Assembly (NCBI GenBank): GCA_035553855.1
Contig: DATMJO010000163.1
Span: 1-64,000, forward strand
Length of the DNA: 64,000 nucleotides
Origin: JBBDYQ01 sp035553855
GTDB lineage: Bacteria > Actinomycetota > Thermoleophilia > Solirubrobacterales > Thermoleophilaceae
Direction: 5' to 3'
Positions 56,507-64,000 of the stretch are shown piece by piece; the stretch's first letter is position 1; each line of letters opens with the position of its first letter. The notes under the pieces are model-generated. The model saw only the letters and a program-made list of their open reading frames with translations, did no database searches and had not been told where the DNA came from. The translations under genes and the position numbers were made by a program.

Positions 56507-57964
56507 TCAGGTGCAGTAGAGCACGATGAGGCGGTCGCGCTCCTGGTCGCGCGCCCAGTCCGAGATCCGGTCGGCGGGCACGCGAACGGCGCCCGCTATT
56601 CCGTCCGGGTCGCGGCGCACGGCGGAGCGCGAGCGGACATCGACCACGACCGGCGGCTCCGGGCCCTCGAGGAGCTCCGCCAGCTCGGCGACCCCGACCC
56701 GCGGGGCGCGGTCCGGATCCGGGCGGAGCAGGCCGCCGACCGTGCTCTCGCGCTCCTCGGGGTGCACGGTCTCCTCGATCCGGCGCCCGTACCAGGCGCT
56801 GAAGGGCGTAGCCGTCGTGCCGTGCAGGAAGACCGATACGAGCACCACGAACCCGGCGAGGCCGAAAAGCTCGGACCCGTTCGGGACGCCCGCCTCCACC
56901 GCGATCAGGATCAGGAGCAGCGAGTTGAGGCCGCGCGGGCCGAACCAGGCGATGAAGGCCCGGCCGTCGCGGCTCATGTCTACGTGGCGAACCGAGAGCA
57001 TCCACCCGAGGGCGAGCGGGCGGGCGATGAGCAGGGCGACCGCCGCGAGCAGCAGCCCCTCTCCCGCCGGCACGGCGCCAAGCTCGGACGACAGCACGAT
57101 GCCGAACAGGACGAAGGAGACGAGCATGAGCAGCTCGGCGATCACCTCACCGAAGTCGAGGAAGCAGTCGCAGAGCGTCTTGTTGGACAGCGAGACCGCC
57201 GCCCCGGCGGCGAACGAGGCGAGAAAGCCATCGGCGCCGAAGGTCTCACCCGCGCTGAAGGCCCCCAGGACCAGCGCGATGCCGTAGAGGGCCTGCCACT
57301 CGCGGCGGACGGGCCTGCGCGCGTCCACCTCGTGCATCAGCGCCGCCCCGGCGAGGCCCACGGCGGCCCCGAGCAGCGGTCCCACGAGAACGAGCTGGAT
57401 TCCGAACCAGGCCCAGTCCGCCGCGCCCCCCACGTTGCCGGCGGCGACGGCGGCCAGTACCAGGACCGGGGGGAGCACGAAGACGTCGTTCGTGCCGGCC
57501 TCGACCGTGAGGGCGCGGCGGACCGAGTTCGGGATCCGCTCGTCCCCGACGACGTCGCGCAGCACGACCGGGTCCGTGGACGCGAGCGCGGCGCCGAGCA
57601 GGAACGCCGGCACGGGGTCGAGGCCCGCCACGAGCATTGCCGTGACGGCCACGATCGCGACCACGATCGCCGCGCCCGGCCCGAGGGTGAGGGCCGGAAC
57701 GAGCCACTCGCGCCGGACGTGGCGCAGGTCGAGGCTGACCGCGTCGAGGAACAGGACGAGCGCGAGCGTGGCGAACGCGACCGTGCGGAGCGCGTCGTCC
57801 TCCAGGTGGATCTCGACCGCGCCGGTCGCGCCCTCGCCCAGCACTAGCCCGAGCGTGAGGAAGATCATCGGGAACGACAGCGGGAGCCGGTCGATCACCC
57901 CGGCGAGCAGCGCGGAGACGGCGAGGACCGCGGCCCCGACCGCGAACAGCCCTACCGGGTCCAT
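56507..57964 (-). CDS. CPA1/NhaP-like cation:proton antiporter with C-terminal rhodanese domain interrupted by in-frame UGA
   Basis: A Na+(K+)/H+ antiporter of the CPA1 group with about 12 helices to residue 390, including the transport-core GAALASTDPVVLRDV and VSFVLFGIVL segments and FGPRGLNSLLLILIA. A rhodanese domain starts at about residue 415 (VGVAELAELLEG, PPVVVDVRSRSAV). The frame stops at UGA directly after LYCT (Cys484), but it continues in the same frame for 40 more codons with rhodanese-like sequence (SARAASKLIVMGF, then LEGGLDAWRERYP) to a stop at 56384. Homologous rhodaneses usually have a second Cys at the UGA position. The gene may be a Sec protein, a recent nonsense mutant or truncated. 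The ATG at 57964 lies in a captured promoter region. Confidence 0.85.
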   Translation of the reverse strand: MDPVGLFAVGAAVLAVSALLAGVIDRLPLSFPMIFLTLGLVLGEGATGAVEIHLEDDALRTVAFATLALVLFLDAVSLDLRHVRREWLVPALTLGPGAAIVVAIVAVTAMLVAGLDPVPAFLLGAALASTDPVVLRDVVGDERIPNSVRRALTVEAGTNDVFVLPPVLVLAAVAAGNVGGAADWAWFGIQLVLVGPLLGAAVGLAGAALMHEVDARRPVRREWQALYGIALVLGAFSAGETFGADGFLASFAAGAAVSLSNKTLCDCFLDFGEVIAELLMLVSFVLFGIVLSSELGAVPAGEGLLLAAVALLIARPLALGWMLSVRHVDMSRDGRAFIAWFGPRGLNSLLLILIAVEAGVPNGSELFGLAGFVVLVSVFLHGTTATPFSAWYGRRIEETVHPEERESTVGGLLRPDPDRAPRVGVAELAELLEGPEPPVVVDVRSRSAVRRDPDGIAGAVRVPADRISDWARDQERDRLIVLYCT

Positions 57965-58032
57965 CTACGGGTCGAGGTCGCGAGGTCGGTCCAGCTGAAG
58001 GTCCCGGCCTCGTGGCTCGCGCGCTCGCCCAC
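57952..58032 (-). pseudogene. Relic of a VOC (glyoxalase-like) gene start with intact promoter
   Basis: A 26-codon frame from GTG 58032 reads VGERASHEAGTFSWTDLATS, the conserved beginning of VOC-superfamily glyoxalase/dioxygenase proteins (GTFSWVDLATTDPEAAKAFY), then breaks into unrelated codons and stops at 57952, inside the antiporter start. The rest of the VOC gene is missing. A TAGGCT -10 ends 7 bases before the GTG, so its promoter now appears to serve the antiporter gene. Confidence 0.6.
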
Positions 58033-58039
58033 GGCCGCC

Positions 58040-58045
58040 AGCCTA
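58040..58045 (-). promoter_or_regulatory. -10 element of the VOC relic (captured by the antiporter)
   Basis: TAGGCT on the minus strand ends 7 bases before GTG 58032 and about 75 bases before the antiporter ATG; it is the nearest promoter-like element to that ATG. Confidence 0.4.
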
Positions 58046-58094
58046 GCTTGCGGCGAGCGCCGGCCCGGCGTGAAAACGGGACGACGGCCGAGAC

Positions 58095-59057
58095 TCAGCC
58101 GAGGCGCACGTGCAGCCGCACGACGCTGCCCGACTCGAAGCTGCGCAGCTGGACGAGGTCGCAGACCTGGTTGACGAGCCAGAGACCGTGGCCTCCGATC
58201 TGCCCGCCGGTGGGGCACACCCGGCCGGCGAGCGGCTCGTCGATCCGGCCGGAGTCCGCGATCTCCAGCACGAGACGTCCGTCCTCGCGCCACATCCGGA
58301 GCTCACCCCCGCCGCCGCCGTAGCGCACGCTGTTGGTCGCGACCTCGTTCGCGGCCAGCACGACGTCTTCACCGCGCTGGGAATCGATGCCGGCGTTCGC
58401 GGCGTGCACGGCGACGGCGCGCCGGACGAGGTCGAGCCCGTCGATGTCGAACGCCAGCGAGAAGGGCCGGACCGCGGGCTCCGGGAGAGGCGCGGCGAAG
58501 GGCGCGGCGATCGCGCTGAGACCGGCGAAGCGGTCGCTCTCGCACGCGCCACCCTCGTCCACGACGACCGGGTGGGTCGCGCGGGCCGTCTCGACCACTT
58601 CAGGGTCGAGCGCCGCGACGTCGTATGGGCAGAGGAGGTTGAAGGCCGCGGTGTCCGCGAACGCCACGTTGAGGAGCGACTCGTGCCGGTGGCACTCGAC
58701 CATCTCCGCGTGGTCGCGGCCGGGATGGATCGGCTCGCCGATTCCCCTGATCCCGCCGTTGTGCGAATGCTCGTCCGCGAAGTCGCGCCAGGCCGGGATG
58801 ATGCGGGCGGGATTCGCGCCGACCTCGGCCATGTCGGCGAACGAGACGGCGTCCGCGTCGGAGCCCAGTTCCCCGCGGAGCATGCGGATCTTGCGCGCGG
58901 AGACCACGACGAGCGTGGCCTCGTCGCGCTCGAGCCCGTCGCGGATGTACGGCACGGTGCCGGCGAGGAAGCCCTCGTCGCCCTCGTACATCAGGGCTCC
59001 GTGGACGAACGAGCCGGGCTCGTGGTCGTGGTCGTGAGCGCTCGCGATGGCCGTCAT
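58095..59057 (-). CDS. MEDS-domain protein with HATPase_c (anti-sigma kinase type)
   Basis: A 320-residue regulator. The N-terminal MEDS sensory domain (about 15-175) shows GALMYEGDEGFLAGTVPYIRDGLERDEATLVVVS, with His and Cys clusters (HRHESLLNVAF, LLCPYD). The C-terminal ATPase domain has the N-box LAANEVATNSVRYGGG (about 239-254) and the G1 region EIADSGRIDEP. This is the serine-kinase partner type of STAS proteins. Its stop overlaps nothing downstream, and its start overlaps the MEDS-STAS gene by ATGA, so the two are coupled. ATG 59057 fits the domain start. Confidence 0.85.
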   Translation of the reverse strand: MTAIASAHDHDHEPGSFVHGALMYEGDEGFLAGTVPYIRDGLERDEATLVVVSARKIRMLRGELGSDADAVSFADMAEVGANPARIIPAWRDFADEHSHNGGIRGIGEPIHPGRDHAEMVECHRHESLLNVAFADTAAFNLLCPYDVAALDPEVVETARATHPVVVDEGGACESDRFAGLSAIAAPFAAPLPEPAVRPFSLAFDIDGLDLVRRAVAVHAANAGIDSQRGEDVVLAANEVATNSVRYGGGGGELRMWREDGRLVLEIADSGRIDEPLAGRVCPTGGQIGGHGLWLVNQVCDLVQLRSFESGSVVRLHVRLG

Positions 59058-59971
59058 CCGTCCGCCCTCCCGTGCCCGTTCGCGCCCGAGACCACCGCGA
59101 GCTGCGGACAGTCGAGCCAGCCGCAAATGGAGAGGAGGCGACGCACGTAGTCGGGAGGGTCGAGCAGCACGAGGAACCGGCCCTGTTCGAGCTTCATCGA
59201 CGCCTGGACGAGAATCCTGCAGCCCGTGAGGTCGATGAATGAAAGGCGTCGCGCATCGATCACTATGTCCTCATCGCCCGGAAGGTGCTCGGCGATGCGG
59301 GCCGCGACGTATGGCGCCGTGTCGAAGTCGATCTCGCCCGACAGCTCGACCCCGGGCACGCCATGGCGCTCGGTGACCGTCACGGGACCCCGGCTCGCCG
59401 CCGTCGCGGCGCCGTCTGCCCAGATCCGGTGGGCGTGCGCGCCGACGAGGTCGTCGAGCACGTCGTCCGGGAACACGTCGCGGTCGAACTGACACGCGCC
59501 GACGAGGTCGGCGCCGGCGAAGATCCGCCCCAGCCCGCGCTCGTACTCCAGGACGCGGCCGAAGTCCTCGGGTGCGTCGAGCATCCAGCTCATCTCGCCC
59601 ATGACGGCCAGGGCCGAGTAGCCGTCCTGACGCGCGCGGCGGCGCTCGGCGTCGAAGGCGTCGATCTGGCGCTCGGGGTCGAAGCCACCGTCGCCGTAGG
59701 CCCCGGCGGCCGCGCCGAGCTCGAGCGCCCCGCCGTCGAGCCGTGAGGCGCTGTCGAGGCCGGCATCGTCGAGCCAGGAGCGGACCGTGCCCTCGTCCGT
59801 CGTGTGCGCGAGGTAGAGCAAGCGCGCGTCGCGCGCCCACGCGTCACGGGCGAAGCGAATCAGCGCCTCCCGATGATCGTCCTCGGACGCGGTGGTCACG
59901 CAGAAATGGTCGCCGGGAGCGACCCCTGCAAGCGCCCTGCCAGCCAGAGCCCCACCAGGCTCTCCGCACAT
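59054..59971 (-). CDS. MEDS-domain protein with C-terminal STAS domain
   Basis: A 305-residue protein. An N-terminal MEDS domain (about 15-185: GDHFCVTTASEDDHREALIRFARDAW, then LLYLAHTTDEGTV) is fused to a STAS domain (about 205-290) with VTVTERHGVPGVELSGEIDF and RLSFIDLTGCRILVQAS, where the phospho-site Ser is replaced by Thr or shifted. With the coupled MEDS-kinase it forms a ready-made sensor and switch pair. ATG 59971 gives the MEDS start. The signal is unknown; the name-giving DcmR senses dichloromethane. Confidence 0.8.
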   Translation of the reverse strand: MCGEPGGALAGRALAGVAPGDHFCVTTASEDDHREALIRFARDAWARDARLLYLAHTTDEGTVRSWLDDAGLDSASRLDGGALELGAAAGAYGDGGFDPERQIDAFDAERRRARQDGYSALAVMGEMSWMLDAPEDFGRVLEYERGLGRIFAGADLVGACQFDRDVFPDDVLDDLVGAHAHRIWADGAATAASRGPVTVTERHGVPGVELSGEIDFDTAPYVAARIAEHLPGDEDIVIDARRLSFIDLTGCRILVQASMKLEQGRFLVLLDPPDYVRRLLSICGWLDCPQLAVVSGANGHGRADG

Positions 59972-60061
59972 CCGCAGTCTCCGATCGTCTGGACGAAGTC
60001 CCCGCAGGGAGTGTAGCCCTGCATTGCCCGGGTTCACCGTGTGGCTATCGTGCCCTTTCGG

Positions 60062-61498
60062 GTGGCTCGTACCTGGGATCTCGTGGTGATCGGCGGCGGA
60101 AGCGCCGGCCTCGTGGCGTCGCTGACCGCCGCGGGCCTCGGCGCGCGGGTCGCACTGGTCGAGCGCGACCGCCCCGGCGGGGACTGCCTGTTCACCGGCT
60201 GCATCCCCTCGAAGGCGCTGATCGCCTCGGCCCGCCTCGCGCACGACATGCGTCACGCCGGCCGGCTCGGCCTGACGCCCGCCGATCCGGAGGTCGACTT
60301 CGCGCGGGTCATGGAGCGCGTGGGAGGCGCGATCGAGGCCGCGGGCAGGGAGGACACGCCCGAGCACCTGCGCTCCGAGGGCGTCGAGCTCGTCGAGGGC
60401 GAAGCCGCCTTCGCCCGTCCCGGGGTCGTGATCGCGGCCGGGCGGGAGCTGCGCTTTCGCGCCGCGCTCATCGCGACCGGGTCGCGCCCCGCGCTCCCCC
60501 CCGTGCCGGGGCTCGCCGATGCCGCGCCCCTCACCAACGAGGACGTGTTCGGGCTGACGGAGCTGCCGCCGCGGCTGGCTGTGCTCGGCGGGGGCCCGAT
60601 CGGTGTCGAGCTGGGCCAGGCCTTCGCCCGCCTCGGTAGCCGCGTGCAGATCGTCGAGATGGCCGACCGGCTGCTGCCCCGCGAGGAGCCGGAGGCGGGC
60701 CTCCTCATCGGCGAGCGCCTGGCCGGCGAGGGCGTGGGGGTCCACACGGGCACGCGGGCCGTGCGGGTCGAGTCCGGCGTGCTGCATGGGCGCGGGCCCG
60801 CGAGCGACGTCGAGGTCCCGTTCGACCGCCTGCTAGCGGCCACCGGCAGGCGTCCGGTGACCGACGGACTCGGGCTGGAGCGCGTAGGCGTCGAGACCGA
60901 CGAGCACGGCTGGATCCGCGTCGACCGGCGCCTGCGGACGACCGGCGACCACATCTATGCGGCGGGCGACGCGGTCGGCGGCCTGTTCTTCACCCACGTC
61001 GCCGGCTACCACGGGCTGCTCGCGATGGCGAACGCGCTCTTCCGCGTGCGCCAGAAGACCGAGCACGAGGCGATCCCGTGGGTCACGTTCACCGATCCGG
61101 AGGTCGCCCGCGTAGGCATGTCCGAGGCGCAGGCGCGCGCCCGTCTCGGCCGGGACCCGCTCGTCTTCCGCCACGACTTCGAGCGCTCGGACCGAGCGAT
61201 CACCGCGTCGGCCACCACCGGCTTCGCGAAGCTCGTCGCCGACCGCAGGGGCAGGCTGCTGGGCGCCACGATCTGCGGCGAGGCCGCGGGCGAGAGCATC
61301 GCCGAGGCCGCGCGGCTCGTCCGCGACGGCGGCAAGGTCGCCGAGCTGTCGCAGATGGTCCACGCATACCCGACGTTCACCGAGGCGCCGGCGCGCGCCG
61401 CCGACGACTGGTGGCGGCGGAAGTACTTCACGACGGGGGCGCGCCGCTTCTACAGGCCGCTGTTCGCGCTGATGCGGGTGCTCGACCGCCCGCGCTGA
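60062..61498 (+). CDS. Pyridine nucleotide-disulfide oxidoreductase (mercuric reductase / Lpd-like)
   Basis: A flavoprotein of about 478 residues. FAD motif DLVVIGGGSAGLVASLTAAGLG, redox disulfide GGDCLFTGCIPSK (CxxxxC at about 43-48), second nucleotide motif LAVLGGGPIGVELGQAFARLG, and the C-terminal HAYPTFTEAPARAADDW with the catalytic His. No N-terminal metal domain or C-terminal Cys pair of MerA is present, so it is more likely a dihydrolipoamide-dehydrogenase-like or low-molecular-weight thiol reductase. GTG 60062 is preferred (TATCGT ends 10 bases upstream; ARTWDLVVIGGG is a normal start); GTG 60041 is an alternative. Confidence 0.85.
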   Translation: MARTWDLVVIGGGSAGLVASLTAAGLGARVALVERDRPGGDCLFTGCIPSKALIASARLAHDMRHAGRLGLTPADPEVDFARVMERVGGAIEAAGREDTPEHLRSEGVELVEGEAAFARPGVVIAAGRELRFRAALIATGSRPALPPVPGLADAAPLTNEDVFGLTELPPRLAVLGGGPIGVELGQAFARLGSRVQIVEMADRLLPREEPEAGLLIGERLAGEGVGVHTGTRAVRVESGVLHGRGPASDVEVPFDRLLAATGRRPVTDGLGLERVGVETDEHGWIRVDRRLRTTGDHIYAAGDAVGGLFFTHVAGYHGLLAMANALFRVRQKTEHEAIPWVTFTDPEVARVGMSEAQARARLGRDPLVFRHDFERSDRAITASATTGFAKLVADRRGRLLGATICGEAAGESIAEAARLVRDGGKVAELSQMVHAYPTFTEAPARAADDWWRRKYFTTGARRFYRPLFALMRVLDRPR

Positions 61499-61511
61499 CG
61501 GGCCGGGCGCC

Positions 61512-62330
61512 TCAGGCGCGCTCGGCGACCAGCAGGCTGTAGCCGAGCCTGCCTGCGGCGACCTCGGCCAGCGCCGAGCGCGACAGCTCGATGCCGAGCT
61601 CGATCTTGTCCGCGTACTCGCCGAGCGCGAGCGCCCCGCCGATGATTCGGGCCGCGCGCAGGCGGGCCTCCGCCCGGTCGATCATCGAACGGAGCGCGTC
61701 CGAGTGGTCCTCTGTCGCGGTCACCCGCAGGCCGGCTTGCTCGAGCAGCGCCACGTAGCCGTCGAGAGGCAGGGCGTCCGCGACGCAGGCGACCTGAGAG
61801 GCGGCGTTGCGGAGGGCCTCGGGGAGATCCTCGAAGCGGGCCGTCATGTCGGTGATCGCGAGGCGCCCGCCCGGGCGCAACACCCGCGCCATCTCGCTCG
61901 CCGCGGCCTCCTTGTCCGGGAAGGTGCACATCGAGCATTCGCAGATCGCGAAGTCGAAGCCCGCGTCGGCCAGCGGGAGCGCCTCGGCGTCACCCTGGAC
62001 GAACGAGACGCGCGCGGCGAGGCCCGCGGCGTCGGCTCGCCGGCGGGCCCGCGCGACGGCCTCGCGGCCGTAGTCCACGCCAACGGCATCGACACCGGCC
62101 TCGGCGGCGAGCAGGCAGGCGGTGACGCCCGCCCCGCTCGCGATGTCGAGCGCACGCTCCCCGGCCGCCAGGCCCGCGACGGAAGCCGCCCGCAGCGTGA
62201 GGTCGCGGCCGCCCGGGTGAAGCACGTCGCCCAGGAGCCAGCGCGCCGCGTCGCTCTCGTAGGCGGTCGCGCAGCATGCCTTCGCTTCGGCTCCGGCGAG
62301 CAGCGGGCCGCGGCCCGGCGCGCCGCTCAC
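61512..62330 (-). CDS. SAM-dependent methyltransferase, Cys-rich, coupled to radical SAM gene
   Basis: A 272-residue methyltransferase with an unusual Cys-Cys start (AKACCATAYESDAARWLLGD, Cys19-Cys20, then LHPGG), motif I ALDIASGAGVTACLLA (about 60-75), and a central CECSMC motif (Cys130, 132, 135) at the motif IV position. This Cys pattern is shared by ArsM-like and TrsM-like proteins that accompany radical SAM enzymes. Arsenic or a thiol-linked substrate is possible; none is proven. GTG 62330 overlaps the radical SAM stop (GTGA). Confidence 0.8.
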   Translation of the reverse strand: MSGAPGRGPLLAGAEAKACCATAYESDAARWLLGDVLHPGGRDLTLRAASVAGLAAGERALDIASGAGVTACLLAAEAGVDAVGVDYGREAVARARRRADAAGLAARVSFVQGDAEALPLADAGFDFAICECSMCTFPDKEAAASEMARVLRPGGRLAITDMTARFEDLPEALRNAASQVACVADALPLDGYVALLEQAGLRVTATEDHSDALRSMIDRAEARLRAARIIGGALALGEYADKIELGIELSRSALAEVAAGRLGYSLLVAERA

Positions 62331-63718
62331 TGCCTCGCCCCCGCGACCAGGCCGGCGCGCACCTGCTCGCGGTAGCCGACCGAGTTGTACGCGCAGAAGG
62401 GGATCAGGCGGCCGTCCGGCGTGATCTCCGAGACGCAGCACTTGCGGAGCTTGCGGACGTCGAGGGTGTAGGGGTCCTGGAAGTCCTGGACGACGACCAT
62501 GAAGCCCATCGCGGCCACCTCCTGCAGCTCCGGCGGCAGCCCCACGCCGCAGGCGACGCATTCCAGCCGCTCGCCCGTCGGCCCCGTGCCGCCGGCCGCC
62601 GAGGCGGAGAACAGGCCCTCGAGCGCGGCCCGCACCTCGAGGTCCGGGACCGCGCGGTTGGTGACGTAGTCGAGGTAGTCCTCCACGTCGACAAGCCGCG
62701 GGAGCGGCACGAGGTCCTCGCCGTCGTAGAGCGCGTAGGTCGCCGAGCGGCAGGTCGGTGCGCAGCAGGGGACCGCCACGAAGTCGTCCTCGCGGAACCA
62801 CTCCGGCAGCTGGTCGCAGATCGCGCGGATGGCCTCGACGTTCGTCAGGCGCTCGAGCGGGTCGAAGTCGAGGAAGCGCCCGGCGTGCGTCACCGGCTGG
62901 ACGAACACGCCGTTGACCGCGGGGTGCTCGACGCCGAAGCGCACGATCGCGCCGACCTCGTCGTCGTTGACCCCGCGCTCGACCGCGGCCGCGAGCGACA
63001 CGCTGACCCCGGCCGCCGCGCAGGCATCGAGCGCGGCCTGCTTCTCCCGCTGGAGCAGGCGGCCCCGGATCGCCATTTGCGTCGAGTCCTTGAATCCGTC
63101 GAACTGGAGGTACACGTGGACGCCGAGCTCGGCGAGCGCGGGCGCGAAGCGCTTGTCACGAGCGAGGCGGATCCCGTTCGTGTTCAGCATCACGAGCTTG
63201 ATCCCGCGCTCCCTGGCGGCCGCGAGCATCGGCAGGATGTCCTTGTGGATCGAGGGCTCGCCGCCCGAGAACTGGATCGACTCGGGCTCGCCCTCGGCCT
63301 CGACAAAGACATCGAGCATCCGCTCGACCTGCTCGAGCGTGAGCGAGAAGCCTCCATCCGAGCCGTGCGCCGGCCCGGTGCCGGACTCCGCGAAGCAGAT
63401 GGGACAGTCCAGATTGCAGGCCGTGTTGACCTCGATGATCCCGAGACACGAGTGCTGCTCGTGGGCGGGGCATATGCCGCAGTCGGTCGGGCAGCCCTCG
63501 ACCTCCTCGGTCTGGAGCGCGAGCGGGCGTGAGCCCGGCTTCGAGTGCTTCTGGATCTCCTCGTAGCGCCGGGCGTCTCCGTAGACGAGCGACTCGAAGT
63601 CACCGTGCTCGGCGCAGGTCTTGCGCATCACCACGCGGCCGTCGCGCTCGGCGACCTCGGCCGGAACCGGAACGCGGCAGTCCGGGCAGATCGATGTGGT
63701 GGTCTCGGGCAGGGTCAA
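62327..63718 (-). CDS. Radical SAM enzyme, tetraether-synthase/MJ0619- or TrsS-like
   Basis: A radical SAM protein of about 463 residues with three Cys clusters before the barrel: CPDC (about 11-14), CPTDCGICPAHEQHSC (Cys76, 80, 83, 91) and the radical SAM CNLDCPIC (Cys101, 105, 108). More Cys clusters follow near the end (CCAPTC, CVACG, CCVSE, FCAYN). This layout is that of the MJ0619/GrsA/Tes family, which joins or modifies membrane lipids, and of TrsS proteins that pair with a methyltransferase. The coupled methyltransferase supports the second. The TTG at 63718 is the only plausible start before the first Cys pair; the start is uncertain. Confidence 0.83.
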   Translation of the reverse strand: MTLPETTTSICPDCRVPVPAEVAERDGRVVMRKTCAEHGDFESLVYGDARRYEEIQKHSKPGSRPLALQTEEVEGCPTDCGICPAHEQHSCLGIIEVNTACNLDCPICFAESGTGPAHGSDGGFSLTLEQVERMLDVFVEAEGEPESIQFSGGEPSIHKDILPMLAAARERGIKLVMLNTNGIRLARDKRFAPALAELGVHVYLQFDGFKDSTQMAIRGRLLQREKQAALDACAAAGVSVSLAAAVERGVNDDEVGAIVRFGVEHPAVNGVFVQPVTHAGRFLDFDPLERLTNVEAIRAICDQLPEWFREDDFVAVPCCAPTCRSATYALYDGEDLVPLPRLVDVEDYLDYVTNRAVPDLEVRAALEGLFSASAAGGTGPTGERLECVACGVGLPPELQEVAAMGFMVVVQDFQDPYTLDVRKLRKCCVSEITPDGRLIPFCAYNSVGYREQVRAGLVAGARQ

Positions 63719-63808
63719 CGGGAGCGAAGCATCCCAGGCCGCGGGGACGGGTGAGCCGGGAGAGAACCCGCGGTGATCCGACCTGTGCTTCCCTCCGTAG
63801 TAACCCCG

Positions 63809-64000
63809 ATGGCCCTCCCCCGCATCAAGCGCCGGCACCTCGAGCGGCTCGCCGACGAGGAGCTGATGCCGCTCGTGGCCCAGCAGGACACCGCCGCGTT
63901 CGACCTCGTCTACGAGCGCCACGGCGCCGCGGCGTACTCGCTGGCCTTCCGCGTGGTCGGCAACGCGCGCGGGGCCGAGGACGTGACGCAGGAGGCGTTC
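63809..64000 (+). CDS. ECF-type sigma factor (5' part; runs off window)
   Basis: The first 64 codons of an extracytoplasmic-function sigma factor. After a basic start (ALPRIKRRHLERLADEELM), region 2 begins with LVAQQDTAAFDLVYERHGAAAYSLAFRVVGNARGAEDVTQEAF, where the ARGAEDVTQEAF helix is the RNA-polymerase-binding core signature of region 2.2. The rest is outside the window. It is divergent from the radical SAM gene with about 90 bases between them, so this factor may control that pair; this is inference. Confidence 0.88.
   Translation, partial: MALPRIKRRHLERLADEELMPLVAQQDTAAFDLVYERHGAAAYSLAFRVVGNARGAEDVTQEAF

Noticed and set aside
56449..56509. A canonical bacterial SECIS after the antiporter UGA
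   Set aside because: A hairpin at a suitable distance can be drawn, but the loop does not clearly follow the known rule and GC-rich DNA folds easily. It is reported only as supporting detail, not as a feature.
1..64000. tRNA or rRNA genes, CRISPR arrays, insertion sequences, prophage genes
   Set aside because: I looked for TTCGANTC-type tRNA arms, repeated spacers, transposase motifs and phage structural genes and saw none.

Overview
The window is a very GC-rich, gene-dense bacterial chromosome segment. It most likely comes from an uncultured or little-studied actinobacterium of the class Thermoleophilia (Solirubrobacterales/Gaiellales type); this is inferred from gene content only. Supporting signs are TadE/TadG-like pseudopilins fused to an M15 peptidase, an F420-type luciferase-like oxidoreductase, a WS/DGAT acyltransferase, several sigma-B type partner-switching proteins, a Ku with a C-terminal SAP-like tail, and many genes whose start codon lies 6-10 nt after a TANNNT -10 hexamer (leaderless mRNAs). 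No rRNA, tRNA, CRISPR array, insertion sequence or prophage was seen.

Layout. 1-3350 (minus): a coupled tad-like pilus block broken by a VapBC toxin-antitoxin pair and an antitoxin relic. 3363-7867: a membrane protein, UppP and inorganic pyrophosphatase, then an enoyl-CoA hydratase, an ABC1-type kinase and small proteins. 7940-15764: a methyltransferase, an HD protein, an ABC exporter, acetyltransferases, a YgjP-type zinc protease, an SDR, YjbQ, a hydroxyacid dehydrogenase and an ACT-domain protein. 15838-25629 (minus): an FAD oxidoreductase without a canonical start, an epimerase/LLM/Ku chain, an acyl-CoA ligase, a DnaC-like ATPase, CsbD plus an acidic mini-protein, and an amine oxidase.

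25690-30648 is a complete partner-switching module: RsbW-like kinase, RsbV-like STAS protein, a large SpoIIE phosphatase with its own kinase domain, and a sigma-B/F-like factor. 30779-41413 is mainly metabolic, ending in an HFCD flavoprotein preceded by a six-codon ORF ending in Cys, and a membrane HD-GYP protein with a FliA/WhiG-like promoter. 41440-43998 holds two RpoD-like sigma factors and a second STAS protein; the first sigma gene has both a sigma-B-like promoter and a LexA-type box on a closer -10.

44065-52741: an FHA-ABC transporter, a lipoprotein, an HD/LuxR regulator, a 31-codon ORF coupled to a methyltransferase, a P450 and a secreted phosphodiesterase. 52792-58032: fatty-acid and regulatory genes, then an antiporter-rhodanese gene with an in-frame UGA, driven by the captured promoter of a broken VOC gene. 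58095-64000: two MEDS-domain stress proteins, a pyridine-nucleotide disulfide oxidoreductase, a coupled radical SAM/methyltransferase pair and the start of an ECF sigma factor.

The dominant theme is stress and envelope signalling: four sigma factors, three kinase-like ATPase domains, three STAS domains and two MEDS sensors. The strongest candidates for new biology are the UGA-interrupted rhodanese, the Cys-ending mini-ORF beside a cysteine-decarboxylase-like flavoprotein, and the dual-input sigma-factor promoter.
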